NCBI GenBank assembly: GCA_013044295.1
Contig: JABEUU010000072.1
Span: forward strand, 1 to 40,634
Reading direction: 5' to 3'
Origin: Candidatus Dormiibacterota bacterium
Lineage (GTDB): Bacteria > Chloroflexota > Dormibacteria > Aeolococcales > Bog-877
DNA: 40,634 bases
How positions within the stretch are numbered: the first letter of the stretch is position 1; every line of letters starts with the position of its first letter. Below the pieces are notes generated by a model. That model ran no database searches and was not told the origin of the DNA. It worked only from the letters and a program-made list of their open reading frames with translations. Below are positions 16,523-26,143 of this stretch, in pieces. Made by a program: the position numbers and the translations under genes.

Positions 16523-17331
16523 GCAGCACCCGCCTGGTACTTGGCTGGCTCTACCCACGGGAGATGAACCTCTACGGCGACCGCGGCAACGTGCTGGCTC
16601 TGACCCACCGCGCCGAGCGTCGGGGCCTGCACCTGGAAGTGGTGATGATCGGGCTCGAAGCAGAGGCCGCGAGCCTGATCCCCGCCTGCTCTGGATTCTT
16701 CATAGGGGGCGGCCAGGACCTTGACCAGGTCACGGTGGCGGAGGACCTGGTTGGTCGCAAGGGCCCGTCTCTCACGACCGCGATCTCGAAGGGAGCGCCC
16801 CTGCTGGGCGTTTGCGCGGGGTTCCAGCTGCTGGGCAGCCACTACCTGACCCAGGAGGGCACCAGCATCCCCGGCCTGGGTCTTCTGCCGATGCACACGG
16901 TGGCTGGCTCGGAGCGGTTGGTCGGGAACCTGCTGGTGGAGGCGGACCCAGGGCTCGGGCTGCGGGCGCCGCTGCTGGTTGGGTTCGAAAATCACAGCGG
17001 CCGGACCGAGCTCGCCCCCGGGGTGACTCCCCTGGGCAGGGTTGTGCGCGGCGGAGGGAACACCGGGCACAGCGGCTTCGAGGGCGCCTGGTGTGGGAAC
17101 GTGCTCGGCACCTACCTGCATGGCCCGCTGCTACCCAAGAACCCTCAGCTGGCGGATTGGTGGCTGGGCGCCGCGCTGGCCTGCGCCGGCGAAGATCCGG
17201 AGCTCGCCGAATTGGACGACTCCCTGGAGGAGGCCGCTCGGGTCGAGGCGATCGCCAGGACCATGCACCCGGACCGGGCGCCCCGGCTACGACTGCTGGG
17301 TCGAGGTTTGGGGCCTAGGGGAGCTGGTTGA
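16519..17331 (+). CDS. gatD: GatD-like class I glutamine amidotransferase, lipid II isoglutaminyl synthase subunit
   Basis: GAPLLGVCAGFQLLG nucleophile-Cys motif, GFFIGGGQDLDQ, GTYLHGPLLPKNP; 4-nt overlap with murT. Confidence 0.92.
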   Translation: MSSTRLVLGWLYPREMNLYGDRGNVLALTHRAERRGLHLEVVMIGLEAEAASLIPACSGFFIGGGQDLDQVTVAEDLVGRKGPSLTTAISKGAPLLGVCAGFQLLGSHYLTQEGTSIPGLGLLPMHTVAGSERLVGNLLVEADPGLGLRAPLLVGFENHSGRTELAPGVTPLGRVVRGGGNTGHSGFEGAWCGNVLGTYLHGPLLPKNPQLADWWLGAALACAGEDPELAELDDSLEEAARVEAIARTMHPDRAPRLRLLGRGLGPRGAG

Positions 17332-18268
17332 GGGAGCTGGGCAGAGGCAGCTGCCCGGGGACAATGTCGGTCGGCGTCTGAATTTTGAAGGTGGCCCGGT
17401 ACTGACCGAAGTTGGCCGAGAAGTTTGCTGTCAGCCCCAGGCTTCCTCGGGGCGCCCGAGTCTGGCTGGGGGCCAGCAGCGCCAGCGCCCCCAGGTTCAC
17501 GGAGACACCGCCGTTGAACGCCTCCTCCTGGGGCAGGTGCGTCTTGGTGGCGATGTACACGTCACCGGTCGACGGCCCGAACTGGAGCAGCTGGGCGAGG
17601 CCTGCAAGGGGGATCGCGGAAGGGGTCGCGCTGCTGCTCGCAGTGCTCAGCGCCGAGCTGAAGATCTTCTCCAAACCAGCGCTGGTCACCACGGCGTGAA
17701 TGTGGTCGACCTCCACCCCGTCCCGGGACAGAGGCCCACTGCTGGTCACGGTCGCCCCGCCCTGGGCCAGGGTGCCGAGGCTCTTGAGTTCGGCGGGGAG
17801 ATTGGTCAGGGATGATGGCAGGGGAGCAACCCCGCCGGCGCCGGTCGGCACCGCGCCCTCGCGGTACCACTGCTGTCCGTTCAGGCTCGCGTAGGAGTTG
17901 CCGCCGACCTCGACCAGCTGCAACGGGGTTGCCAGGAAGGCCGGCGCGTCGTACGTGATTCGGAACTCGGTCGGGCTCTGAAAGTCGATGGTCCCGCTGA
18001 CCGGGCCTGAGTTGAGCTCGGTCTGGAGCTTGGCCAGCTGCTGCTGGCTGCTCGCCGCCAGACCGCTCACCCCCGTCAGGGTCATGTTCAGGCCACCCTT
18101 GAAGGTCACCTGAAAGCTGGTGGCGAAGGCACTGGAGTTGGCTGAGCCCAAGAGCTTGGCCGCGACCGCGTGAGAGTTCCTGGTACTGGAAGTCGCGGCC
18201 GCCCCGCAGCCGACCAGAACCAGCGCTCCTGTCATCGCCGCCGCCGCGATCAGAGTCCTTTGCATCAT
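17315..18268 (-). CDS. Lipoprotein, LppX/LprAFG-like
   Basis: MMQRTLIAAAAMTGALVLVGCGAAATSS lipobox; FKGGLNMTLTGVSGL...GTIDFQSPTEFRITYDAP lipid-carrier-like layout. 17-nt convergent overlap with gatD. Confidence 0.75.
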   Translation of the reverse strand: MMQRTLIAAAAMTGALVLVGCGAAATSSTRNSHAVAAKLLGSANSSAFATSFQVTFKGGLNMTLTGVSGLAASSQQQLAKLQTELNSGPVSGTIDFQSPTEFRITYDAPAFLATPLQLVEVGGNSYASLNGQQWYREGAVPTGAGGVAPLPSSLTNLPAELKSLGTLAQGGATVTSSGPLSRDGVEVDHIHAVVTSAGLEKIFSSALSTASSSATPSAIPLAGLAQLLQFGPSTGDVYIATKTHLPQEEAFNGGVSVNLGALALLAPSQTRAPRGSLGLTANFSANFGQYRATFKIQTPTDIVPGQLPLPSSLNQLP

Positions 18269-18371
18269 CTCGCGATGGTACCTAGAATGCGGGCCACCAC
18301 ACCCGCCTGCAACCTGTTCGCGACAGGCCAGGCACCGCCGCCCCGGGCGGCTCCGTAGTAGCGTACACGGG

Positions 18372-20582
18372 GTGGCGGACGACCCCCGGCGGCGCAAACG
18401 GCCCGCGCGAGGGGCCAAACCCTCCCGGCCGACCCGCCTGCGCGCGGTGACTGGAGGAGTGGGCGCCGCCGCCGATCCTCTCAGCGACCCCTCGAGCTAC
18501 ATCAACCGTGAGTTGAGCTGGCTGGACTTCGATGCCAGGGTGCTGGCTGAGGCCCAGGACCCGAGGGTTCCTCTCCTAGAGCGGCTCCGGTTCCTCGCCA
18601 TCACGGCCAACAACCTGGATGAGTTCTACATGATCCGGGTCGCATCCTTGAAGCGGCAGCTGGGCGAGCACGTGCAGGCCACCCACGCCGACCAGATGAC
18701 CGCCACCGAGCAGCTCCAGGCGATCACCATGCGGAGTCAGGAGCTGGTCGCCGCCCAGCTCCGATGCCTGCTCACCGAGGTGGTCCCGGCCCTGGAGGAG
18801 AAGCGGGTGCGCCTGCTCCTGACCGGAGAGCCCCTGACGGCTCTAGAGCGAGCTCGCTGTGACGACTTCTTCGACCGCCAGCTCTACCCCCTCCTTACCC
18901 CGCTTGCGATCGACCCGGCGCACCCCTTCCCCTACCTGAGCAATCTCTCCTTGTCCATCGCGGTGGTGCTGGGCGAGCCGGGCGACCGCACCCCTCGAGT
19001 GGCCCGGGTCAAGGTGCCCTCCTTCCTGCCGCGGTTCTTTAGAGCCGGCGGCCAGGGCCCGTTCGTCCCCGTGGAGCGGATCATCGCAGAGCGCCTCGGC
19101 AGGCTCTTCCCAGGGATGGACATCCTCTCCCATGGGGTCTTTCGCATCACCAGGGACGCCGACTTCGACGTCGACGAAGACGAACCCGACCTGCTCTCCG
19201 CCATCGAGGAGGAGCTGCGGGAGCGCCGCTTCGGCGCCATCGTGAGAGTGGAGACCGGACCAGCCTTGGCGCCTGAGCTGATCAGCATGCTGGAGACCGA
19301 GCTGGGCGTCGGCCACCAGGACATTCAGCCGGTAGATGGAGTGCTTGACCTCACCGGTCTCTTCAGCGTCGCCGACGAGGTCGATCGGCCGGACCTCTCC
19401 TATTCCGCGTTCAGCGGCACCACGCCGCCCCGCCTGCTCAGCGTCCAAGATCAGGACCCTGACATCTTCGCGGTGGTGAGGCGCGGCGACGTCCTGGTCC
19501 AGCACCCCTACGACTCATTCGCCGCCACCACCGAGCGCTTCATAGAGCAGGCCGCCCGCGACCCCAAGGTAGTGGCGATCAAGCAAACGCTCTACCGGAC
19601 CAGCGGCGACACTCCGGTGATCGGAGCGTTGACCAGAGCGGCCGAGGATGGCAAGCAGGTGGTCGTGCTGGTGGAGATCAAGGCCCGCTTCGACGAGCAG
19701 AACAACATCCGCTGGGCCAGGCAGCTGGAACAGGTCGGTGCCCACGTCGCCTACGGTGTCCCGGGCCTCAAGACCCACGCCAAACTGGTGCTGGTGGTGC
19801 GCCAGGAGGAGGGCGGGGTGCGCTACTACGCGCATATTGGGACCGGCAACTACAACGCCGTCACCGCCCGGCAATACACCGACTTCGGCCTCCTCACGGC
19901 CCGCACCGAGATCACCGAGGAGGTGGCGGACCTCTTCAACTACCTGACCGGATACTCGCGGAAACGCGACTATCACTACCTCTGGGTCGCCCCCATCAAC
20001 GCCATCGAACGCTTTGAGGCGCTGATGGAGCGGGAGCTCGACCACCTTCGAGCCGGCCACCCGGCGGGGGTCATCATCAAGGTGAACGGGCTCACCGACG
20101 GGAGGGCCATGCGGGCGATCTACAACGCCTCTCGCCAAGGTCTGCCGATAAGGCTGTTGGTGCGCGGGATCTGCGCCCTCCGCCCGGAGGTTGCCGGCCT
20201 CAGTGCCAGCGTGGTGGTGCACAGCGTGATCGGACGGTTCCTCGAGCACGGCCGCGTCTTCGCCTTCGAGAATGGAGGGCAACCGGAGGTCTTCATGGGC
20301 AGTTCCGACCTGATGGGGCGCAACCTCTATCGGCGGGTGGAATGCGTCGTGCCCCTGCACGACGCCCAGGCCCGCCGAGAGGTCCTCGATGTACTGGAGA
20401 TGATGTGGCAGGATCGCCGGCAGAGTTGGCAACTGGCCGCGGATGGCAGTTGGAGCCGGGTCGATCCCGACTCCTTGGAACCCGGCATTCAGGAGCGCTT
20501 GATCGAGCGGGCCAAGGCCAGGCCGCTGAGTTGGGAGAGTCCGCGCCCCGAGGGAGGAGGCCGTGAACGCAGATCAGGCTAG
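18372..20582 (+). CDS. ppk1: Polyphosphate kinase 1
   Basis: YINRELSWLDFDARVLAEAQD, LRFLAITANNLDEFYMIRV, HPYDSFAATTERFIEQAARDPKVVAIKQTLYRTS, HAKLVLVVR, HIGTGNYN. Confidence 0.97.
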   Translation: MADDPRRRKRPARGAKPSRPTRLRAVTGGVGAAADPLSDPSSYINRELSWLDFDARVLAEAQDPRVPLLERLRFLAITANNLDEFYMIRVASLKRQLGEHVQATHADQMTATEQLQAITMRSQELVAAQLRCLLTEVVPALEEKRVRLLLTGEPLTALERARCDDFFDRQLYPLLTPLAIDPAHPFPYLSNLSLSIAVVLGEPGDRTPRVARVKVPSFLPRFFRAGGQGPFVPVERIIAERLGRLFPGMDILSHGVFRITRDADFDVDEDEPDLLSAIEEELRERRFGAIVRVETGPALAPELISMLETELGVGHQDIQPVDGVLDLTGLFSVADEVDRPDLSYSAFSGTTPPRLLSVQDQDPDIFAVVRRGDVLVQHPYDSFAATTERFIEQAARDPKVVAIKQTLYRTSGDTPVIGALTRAAEDGKQVVVLVEIKARFDEQNNIRWARQLEQVGAHVAYGVPGLKTHAKLVLVVRQEEGGVRYYAHIGTGNYNAVTARQYTDFGLLTARTEITEEVADLFNYLTGYSRKRDYHYLWVAPINAIERFEALMERELDHLRAGHPAGVIIKVNGLTDGRAMRAIYNASRQGLPIRLLVRGICALRPEVAGLSASVVVHSVIGRFLEHGRVFAFENGGQPEVFMGSSDLMGRNLYRRVECVVPLHDAQARREVLDVLEMMWQDRRQSWQLAADGSWSRVDPDSLEPGIQERLIERAKARPLSWESPRPEGGGRERRSG

Positions 20583-20973
20583 GGAGTTCCTGGGCGACAA
20601 CCACCGTTCGGTGCTGGCCACCTATCGCCGCGACCAGAGCGTCCAGATGTCTCCGGTTGTGGCCGGAGTCGACCAGGATGGACGGGTCGTGATCAGCAGC
20701 CGGGAGCGGGCGGCCAAGACCCTCAACTTGAGGCGGGACCCCAGGGCGGCGCTGGTGGCCTTCACCGACTCCTTTTATGGGCCATGGGCGATGGTCTGGG
20801 GCCAGGCGGAGGTCGTCTCCCTACCCCAGGCGCTGCCCCTGCTGGAGGATTACTACCGCCGGATCCTGGGCGAACACCCGGACTGGGACGACTACCGCCA
20901 GGCGATGCGGGACGAGCATCGGGTGCTGCTGCGGATCGCCATCACTCAGGCCGGCCCGGTCCGCCTCGGCTGA
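20563..20973 (+). CDS. PPOX-class (F420/FMN split-barrel) oxidoreductase
   Basis: FLGDNHRSVLATYRRDQSVQMSPVVAGVDQDGRVVISSRERAAKTLNLRRDPRAALV split-barrel pattern. Confidence 0.85.
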   Translation: MNADQAREFLGDNHRSVLATYRRDQSVQMSPVVAGVDQDGRVVISSRERAAKTLNLRRDPRAALVAFTDSFYGPWAMVWGQAEVVSLPQALPLLEDYYRRILGEHPDWDDYRQAMRDEHRVLLRIAITQAGPVRLG

Positions 20974-20980
20974 CCGGCGC

Positions 20981-21691
20981 ATGGCCGAGATCGACTTCCA
21001 GGCGGCGGTCGCTCAGGTCGGTGCCTTTGTCGCCGCCCTGATCGAGCCGGGCATGCGTCTGGGGCTGGGTACCGGGCGGACCACCAGCGCCTTTCTGGAA
21101 GCGCTCCGGCCCCGGCTCACCGGCCAATTCCCGATCACGGCGGTGTGCACCTCGGCCGCCACCGAGGAGCATGCCCGCTCGCTGGGCATCACCGTCGTCG
21201 CCTCGACCACGATCCCCCTCGACCTTGACATCGACGGCGCCGACGAGATCGACCCGGCCCTGGACCTCATCAAGGGTGGCGGCGGAGCCATGGTCAGGGA
21301 GAAGGTCGTGGCGGAGCGGAGCCGACGCTTCTGGGTGATTGCCGACGCGGGCAAACTGGTGCCCCGGCTGGGAGAGCGTCACCCGGTGCCTCTGGAGGTC
21401 CTCCCCTTCGACTGGGAGGGCACCGCCGCCAGGGTGGCGCACGTGACGGGTGCTACACCCATCCGCCGCGGCCAGCAGGCGCCCTTCGTCACGGACAATG
21501 GCAACTTCGTGCTCGATCTCCCCTACCGAGACCGCCGCCTGGCGCCCGCAGAGCTGGCCCGGGCCATGGAGGTCATCCCCGGCATCGTCGGACACGGCCT
21601 CTTCCTGCGGACAGCGACCGCGGCTTTGATCTCCGACGGTCAATCGGTCACCGTCTTGGGAGATCTGCAGCATCGGCGCGATCCCCTCTGA
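20981..21691 (+). CDS. rpiA: Ribose-5-phosphate isomerase A
   Basis: MRLGLGTGRTTSAFLEAL, LDLDIDGADEIDPALDLIKGGGGAMVREKVVA, DNGNFVLDL. ATG 20981; the ORF track extends upstream into the preceding gene. Confidence 0.95.
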   Translation: MAEIDFQAAVAQVGAFVAALIEPGMRLGLGTGRTTSAFLEALRPRLTGQFPITAVCTSAATEEHARSLGITVVASTTIPLDLDIDGADEIDPALDLIKGGGGAMVREKVVAERSRRFWVIADAGKLVPRLGERHPVPLEVLPFDWEGTAARVAHVTGATPIRRGQQAPFVTDNGNFVLDLPYRDRRLAPAELARAMEVIPGIVGHGLFLRTATAALISDGQSVTVLGDLQHRRDPL

Positions 21692-21702
21692 GCGCGGCTG
21701 TT

Positions 21703-22293
21703 TCAGCCGCGCTTGCGGCGGCGGTTGAGCCCTAGGATCAAGCCCATGGGAATGACCACTCCCAGGAATCCCGTCACCACTGCAATCCCGTCCGGGAGTT
21801 GCTTGGGGTTGGACATTCCGACATAGGAGAAGACGGCCGACAGAGCCGCGATCACCAGGATCACCACGATCGCCAGGATCAGCACCCAGTTCTCGTTCTC
21901 GGTGCGGCTCAGGATGAAGTTGGGCCAGCGGTTGCGGACGAAGCGATAGACGTTGATCCCGCTCAGGCTGTTCAGGATCAGGGCGCTGATCACCGCGCTG
22001 ACCGCGACTCCCCAGCGGAAGGCGCTCAACTGCGAGATCACCCAGGCGGAGAAGTTGACCACCAGAAGACCAATTGGGGTGGCCAGCCCGATGACTGGCA
22101 GAATGCACGAGCGCCAGTCCTCGGGGAGCGGGATGAAGATCCCATTTTGAACTGCGCTCCCGCTGCGCCGGAGCCGGCTCACCCGCCCTGTACCGCTACG
22201 CTCTGTGTCCAAACTCTCACTTGCATATGTGGGGGTCCCTCCGGCATTGTGGCGAAGTTCGGTGGGGCCCATCACCGGTGCCGGTGGTCGCAT
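21703..22293 (-). CDS. Hypothetical membrane protein (about 4 TM segments)
   Basis: ILPVIGLATPIGLLVVNFSAWVISQL..., WVLILAIVVILVIAALSAVFSYVGM, GFLGVVIPMGLILGLNRRRKRG. Start uncertain; N-terminal ~40 residues look non-coding. Confidence 0.6.
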   Translation of the reverse strand: MRPPAPVMGPTELRHNAGGTPTYASESLDTERSGTGRVSRLRRSGSAVQNGIFIPLPEDWRSCILPVIGLATPIGLLVVNFSAWVISQLSAFRWGVAVSAVISALILNSLSGINVYRFVRNRWPNFILSRTENENWVLILAIVVILVIAALSAVFSYVGMSNPKQLPDGIAVVTGFLGVVIPMGLILGLNRRRKRG

Positions 22294-22308
22294 GATGGCA
22301 GGAGGAGC

Positions 22309-23487
22309 ATGGACCTAGTCGATCTGGTGATCATTCTGGCCCTCATCTACGCGGGGCTGAGCGGTTACCGCCGCGGGTTCGTCTACTCGGTCTTTTCCTT
22401 GGTGGGCTTGCTGGCGGGCCTGGGGCTGGGGTCGTGGGTCGCCACCACCGTCCCGCCCTTGCTGCCGGGATACAGCGGCACCATTCGCACGGTCATAGCG
22501 ATCGGGCTGCTGCTGACTCTCGCCTTTCTCGGCGACGCCCTGGGGGCGCTGTTGGGGGCCCGCCTGCGCACCACCGCCCTGCGCCGGCGCCTGGGAGCGC
22601 TGGACGCCTTCCTCGGATCGGCGTGGGGCCTGCTGGTGGTGCTCATGGTCAGCTGGTATCTCGGGCTGGTTTTCGCCCAGGGCCCGATCCAGCCTCTGGC
22701 GGCCCAGATCCAGGGGTCGGCGATCCTGCGGACCCTGGGCCGCCAACTTCCGGCGGGTCCGGCGTGGCTGGGCGGCCTGCAGCATGTCTTCACCGACGTG
22801 CCGTTTCCGCAGGTGTTCGCCAACCTCATCCCGCCCCTGCCTGGGCCGGTGCGGCTGCCGGGCAACCTCGGCGGTGACGCCGCGATCACCCAGGACGCCG
22901 CCGAGACCGTGAAGGTGGTCAGCGTCGGCTGCGGCGGCCTGATCGAGGGCAGCGGATTCCCCGTCGCCGGCGACGTGGTGGTCACCAACGCCCATGTCGT
23001 GGCGGGCACCCACGGGACCACCGTGGCGGTGCCGGGCCGGGCTCTTGCCCTGGCGGCCCAGGTCGTGTTCTACGACCCGCGCACCGACCTCTCGCTGCTG
23101 CTGGTGCCCGGGCTCAACCTCACCCCGTTGCAATTCTCCAGCTCGGCTCAGAGGGGCACCCAAGGCGCGGTGATCGGCTATCCAGAGGGTGGCACAGAGC
23201 AGGTGGTGGGGGCCGCCGTGCAGGGCCAGATCCAAGCCGTGGGACGGGACATCTACGCGAACCAACTGGTCAGCCGCCAGATCTACATCCTGCAGGCTTC
23301 CGTGATCCCCGGCAATTCAGGCGGCCCTTTGGTCAACCTCCACGGGCAGGTCCTGGGCGTCGTCTTCGCCAAGTCGCTCGTGACCCAGGATCAGGGCTAC
23401 GCCCTGACCGCGGCTCAGGTCCTCCCAGACATCAATCGAGGTGACCAGACCCGCACACCTGTCTCCACGGGGGCGTGTGTCCAGTAG
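22309..23487 (+). CDS. CvpA-domain membrane-anchored trypsin-like serine protease, MarP-like
   Basis: N-terminal CvpA-like MDLVDLVIILALIYAGLSGYRRGF; protease motifs VVVTNAHVVAG, DLSLLLV, QASVIPGNSGGPLVN. SD ggaggag; ATG 22309. Confidence 0.9.
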   Translation: MDLVDLVIILALIYAGLSGYRRGFVYSVFSLVGLLAGLGLGSWVATTVPPLLPGYSGTIRTVIAIGLLLTLAFLGDALGALLGARLRTTALRRRLGALDAFLGSAWGLLVVLMVSWYLGLVFAQGPIQPLAAQIQGSAILRTLGRQLPAGPAWLGGLQHVFTDVPFPQVFANLIPPLPGPVRLPGNLGGDAAITQDAAETVKVVSVGCGGLIEGSGFPVAGDVVVTNAHVVAGTHGTTVAVPGRALALAAQVVFYDPRTDLSLLLVPGLNLTPLQFSSSAQRGTQGAVIGYPEGGTEQVVGAAVQGQIQAVGRDIYANQLVSRQIYILQASVIPGNSGGPLVNLHGQVLGVVFAKSLVTQDQGYALTAAQVLPDINRGDQTRTPVSTGACVQ

Positions 23488-23502
23488 CGCCAGATTGCCA
23501 TG

Positions 23503-23526
23503 TAGTTAGGCAACCTAATTAGTTAG
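23503..23526. promoter_or_regulatory. Putative MarR operator
   Basis: TTAGG-CAA-CCTAA inverted repeat (23506-23518), adjoining palindrome CTAATTAG (23515-23522) and direct repeat TAGTTAG (23503-23509, 23520-23526), immediately upstream of the MarR ATG. Confidence 0.6.
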
Positions 23527-23535
23527 ACTTACCAT

Positions 23536-24018
23536 ATGGCAGGCGCACCGGGCCCGGTGGAACCCTCTCAGGGCGGCTCGATCGACTCCCGGGCAGCTGG
23601 AACCCAGCTGAGCTCCCGACTGCCCAACATCATGAGCCTCCTTGCCCGCCAGCTCCGCCATGCCTACGGGCCCCTGGGTGTGAGCCCGGGATGGTATCCA
23701 GTTCTGAACTCACTGCTCGGCCAGCCCGCCGCCACCGCCTCGGAGCTGGCCGGTCGGGAGCGAGTGAGGCTTCCCTCGATGACGGCCATCGTCAACCAGA
23801 TGGAGGCCGACGGGCTGGTGACCAAGGCCCCCGACCCTTTGGATCGCCGCTGTGTCCGGATCAGCCTCACGCCCTCCGGCGTGGAGGTGGCCCGAGCCGC
23901 CCAATCGGCCCGAAGTTCCTGGTTCGCAGCCCGGCTCGACCACCTCTCCCAAGCGGAGGTGGCGGCGATCAGCCAGGCTCTGTCCGCCCTGGAACACCTG
24001 GTCGAGACCTCACCGTGA
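23536..24018 (+). CDS. MarR-family transcriptional regulator
   Basis: NIMSLLARQLRHAYGPLGVSPGWYPVLNSLLGQPAATASELAGRERVRLPSMTAIVNQMEADGLVTKAPDPLDRRCVRISLTPSG winged-helix pattern. Confidence 0.93.
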   Translation: MAGAPGPVEPSQGGSIDSRAAGTQLSSRLPNIMSLLARQLRHAYGPLGVSPGWYPVLNSLLGQPAATASELAGRERVRLPSMTAIVNQMEADGLVTKAPDPLDRRCVRISLTPSGVEVARAAQSARSSWFAARLDHLSQAEVAAISQALSALEHLVETSP

Positions 24019-25307
24019 AGATGAGGCTGAACGTGCGCGGGGTCACCATCAGAACCTTCCAGGCCCTCTCCACCCGCAACTACCGGTACTTCTTCTGGGG
24101 TCAGCTGGTCTCGGTCACCGGGAGCTGGCTCCAGAGCACCGCCCAGGCCTGGCTGATCCTTGACCTCACCCACTCCGCCTTCATGCTCGGGCTGTTGGTC
24201 ATGGTCCAGTTCCTGCCCAACCTGCTGCTGCAGCCCTTGGGCGGGCTGGTGGCAGATCGGTTTCCCAAGCGCGCCATGTTGCTCGGCACCCAGAGTGCCT
24301 TCGCGATTGTGGCCGGCGTCCTGGGATTGTCGGTTGGCCTGGGGGTGGTCCAGGTCTGGGAGGTGTTCGTGGTGGTGCTCGCCTTCGGTTTGATCAACGT
24401 GATCGACGGCCCCACTCGGCAAGCGTTCGTGCCCGAGATGGTGGGCTCAGACCAGCTCCCCAACGCAGTGGCCTTGAACTCAAGCGTCTTCAATGCGGCC
24501 AGGGTGGTGGGCCCGGCAGTCGGCGGCATCCTGATCGCCACCGTCGGCACCGCCCTCTGCTTCGACCTCAACGCGATCTCCTATCTGGCGGTGATCGCGG
24601 CGCTGTACCTGATGCATCCCGAGGAGCTCCACCTGATGAAGCGCACCGCCAAGCGGGTGGAGGGCACCCTGGCCCAGCTCCGGGAGGGAGGCGCTTACGC
24701 GGTGCGGACCCCGGAGGTGCTCTTGGTGATGGTCCTGATGCTGGTGGTGGGCACGTTCACCTACAACCTCTCGGTTCTGATCCCGGCCTTCGCCCGCGAC
24801 GGCCTCCACTCTGGAGCCACCACCTTCGGCCTGCTCAGCGCCGCTCTCGGAGTGGGAGCCCTGGGTGGCGCCCTGGGGGTGGCCTACGCCGGCAAGGCGG
24901 CGATGCCAACCCTCCTGGTCGGTTGCGGGGTCTTCGGAGGCTTCCTGGCGCTGGCGGGGCAGACCACCAGTCTGGTGCCGGCCATGGGCCTGCTGGCAGT
25001 CACCGGGGTCGGCATGATCGTGTACTCGGCTCTCTCCAACAGCATCATCCAGCTCTACACCCCAGCTCGCCTGCGCGGCCGGGTGATGGCTCTTTATCTG
25101 TGGGTGTTCATGGGCTCGACTCCCATCGGCAGCCCCCTGACAGGGCTGATCGAGCAGAACTGGGGCAGCCGCGCCGCCATGACCATCGCCGGCCTGGTGG
25201 CGGTGGCAACCGCCATCGGGGGCTCGATATGGTGGGCGCGTCGGCGGCGCCGGCCGAGTGGCGGCTACGCCTCGGCTGGGCCTCTGGCCGAGGCCCCGAC
25301 CGCGTGA
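24015..25307 (+). CDS. MFS transporter (EntS/DHA3-like)
   Basis: 12-TM-like protein; NYRYFFWGQLVSVTGSWLQSTAQAWLILDLT, LVADRFPKRAML. GTG start overlaps the MarR stop. Confidence 0.9.
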   Translation: MKMRLNVRGVTIRTFQALSTRNYRYFFWGQLVSVTGSWLQSTAQAWLILDLTHSAFMLGLLVMVQFLPNLLLQPLGGLVADRFPKRAMLLGTQSAFAIVAGVLGLSVGLGVVQVWEVFVVVLAFGLINVIDGPTRQAFVPEMVGSDQLPNAVALNSSVFNAARVVGPAVGGILIATVGTALCFDLNAISYLAVIAALYLMHPEELHLMKRTAKRVEGTLAQLREGGAYAVRTPEVLLVMVLMLVVGTFTYNLSVLIPAFARDGLHSGATTFGLLSAALGVGALGGALGVAYAGKAAMPTLLVGCGVFGGFLALAGQTTSLVPAMGLLAVTGVGMIVYSALSNSIIQLYTPARLRGRVMALYLWVFMGSTPIGSPLTGLIEQNWGSRAAMTIAGLVAVATAIGGSIWWARRRRRPSGGYASAGPLAEAPTA

Positions 25308-26056
25308 TAACCACCGTCCACGTGAATCATCTCGCCGGTGGTGGCGGGGAAGTAGTCTGAGAGCAGCGCCACCACCGCCTTGCCGACGGGGTCCGAGTTG
25401 CGGGCGTCCCACCCCAGCGGGGCCTGCTCGGCGAAGACCTCTGGGAAGCGGGAGAAACCTGGGATTCCCTTGGCGGCGGTGGTGAAGGTGGGTCCGGCCG
25501 AGACGGCGTTGACCCGGATCTGACGCGGACCCAGGTACTGAGCGAGATAGCGCACGACCGACTCCAGGGCCGCCTTGGACACCCCCATCCAGTCATAGCC
25601 TGGCCAGGCCTGGGTGGCGTCAAAGTCGAGAGTGACGATGCTGCCCCCTGCCTCCGGCATCAGCGGAGCCAGCGCCACCGCCAGCTGTTTGAGGGAGTAG
25701 GCGCTGATCCGCAGGGCCACCGCGGCCGACTCCCAAGGGGTGCTCAGGAAGGCTCCCCCCAGGGCGTCCCCGGGCGCGAACGCCACGCCATGAACGATCC
25801 CGTCCAGCCGCAGGCCCCGGCCGCTGAGCAACGCCGCCAGCGCCTCGAAGTCCTGGTCCCTGGCCACGTCCAGCTCCAGCACCTCGGGCCTGGGAGACAG
25901 CCTGGAGGCGCTGCGCCTAGTGAGGCTCATCGCTCGCCCGAATGAGGTCAGCAGCACCTCCGCCCCGTCGGCCTGGGCTTGGCGGGCGACAGCGAAGGGC
26001 AATGAAGCCGGGGTGAGCACCCCCGTCACCAGAATCCGCTTACCTGCGAGCAGCAT
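25265..26056 (-). CDS. fabI: Enoyl-[acyl-carrier-protein] reductase (FabI/InhA-like)
   Basis: LAGKRILVTGVLTPASLPFAVARQAQADGAEVLLTSFGR; DFDATQAWPGYDWMGVSKAALESVVRYLA; SAGPTFTTAAKGI; GEMIHVDGGYH. Confidence 0.88.
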   Translation of the reverse strand: MLLAGKRILVTGVLTPASLPFAVARQAQADGAEVLLTSFGRAMSLTRRSASRLSPRPEVLELDVARDQDFEALAALLSGRGLRLDGIVHGVAFAPGDALGGAFLSTPWESAAVALRISAYSLKQLAVALAPLMPEAGGSIVTLDFDATQAWPGYDWMGVSKAALESVVRYLAQYLGPRQIRVNAVSAGPTFTTAAKGIPGFSRFPEVFAEQAPLGWDARNSDPVGKAVVALLSDYFPATTGEMIHVDGGYHAVGASARGPAEA

Positions 26057-26143
26057 GAATGGCAAGGTTAACGCCTTGGGGCCATGGCCGAAGGCCGAGT
26101 TGCCCGAGAGGCCACCGCGGCGGGGCGGCTACAATCTGCCTGC

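Noticed and set aside
18843-20432. Long minus ORFs inside ppk1 (18843..19505, 19515..20432)
   Set aside because: Antisense shadows of a well-conserved polyphosphate kinase gene.
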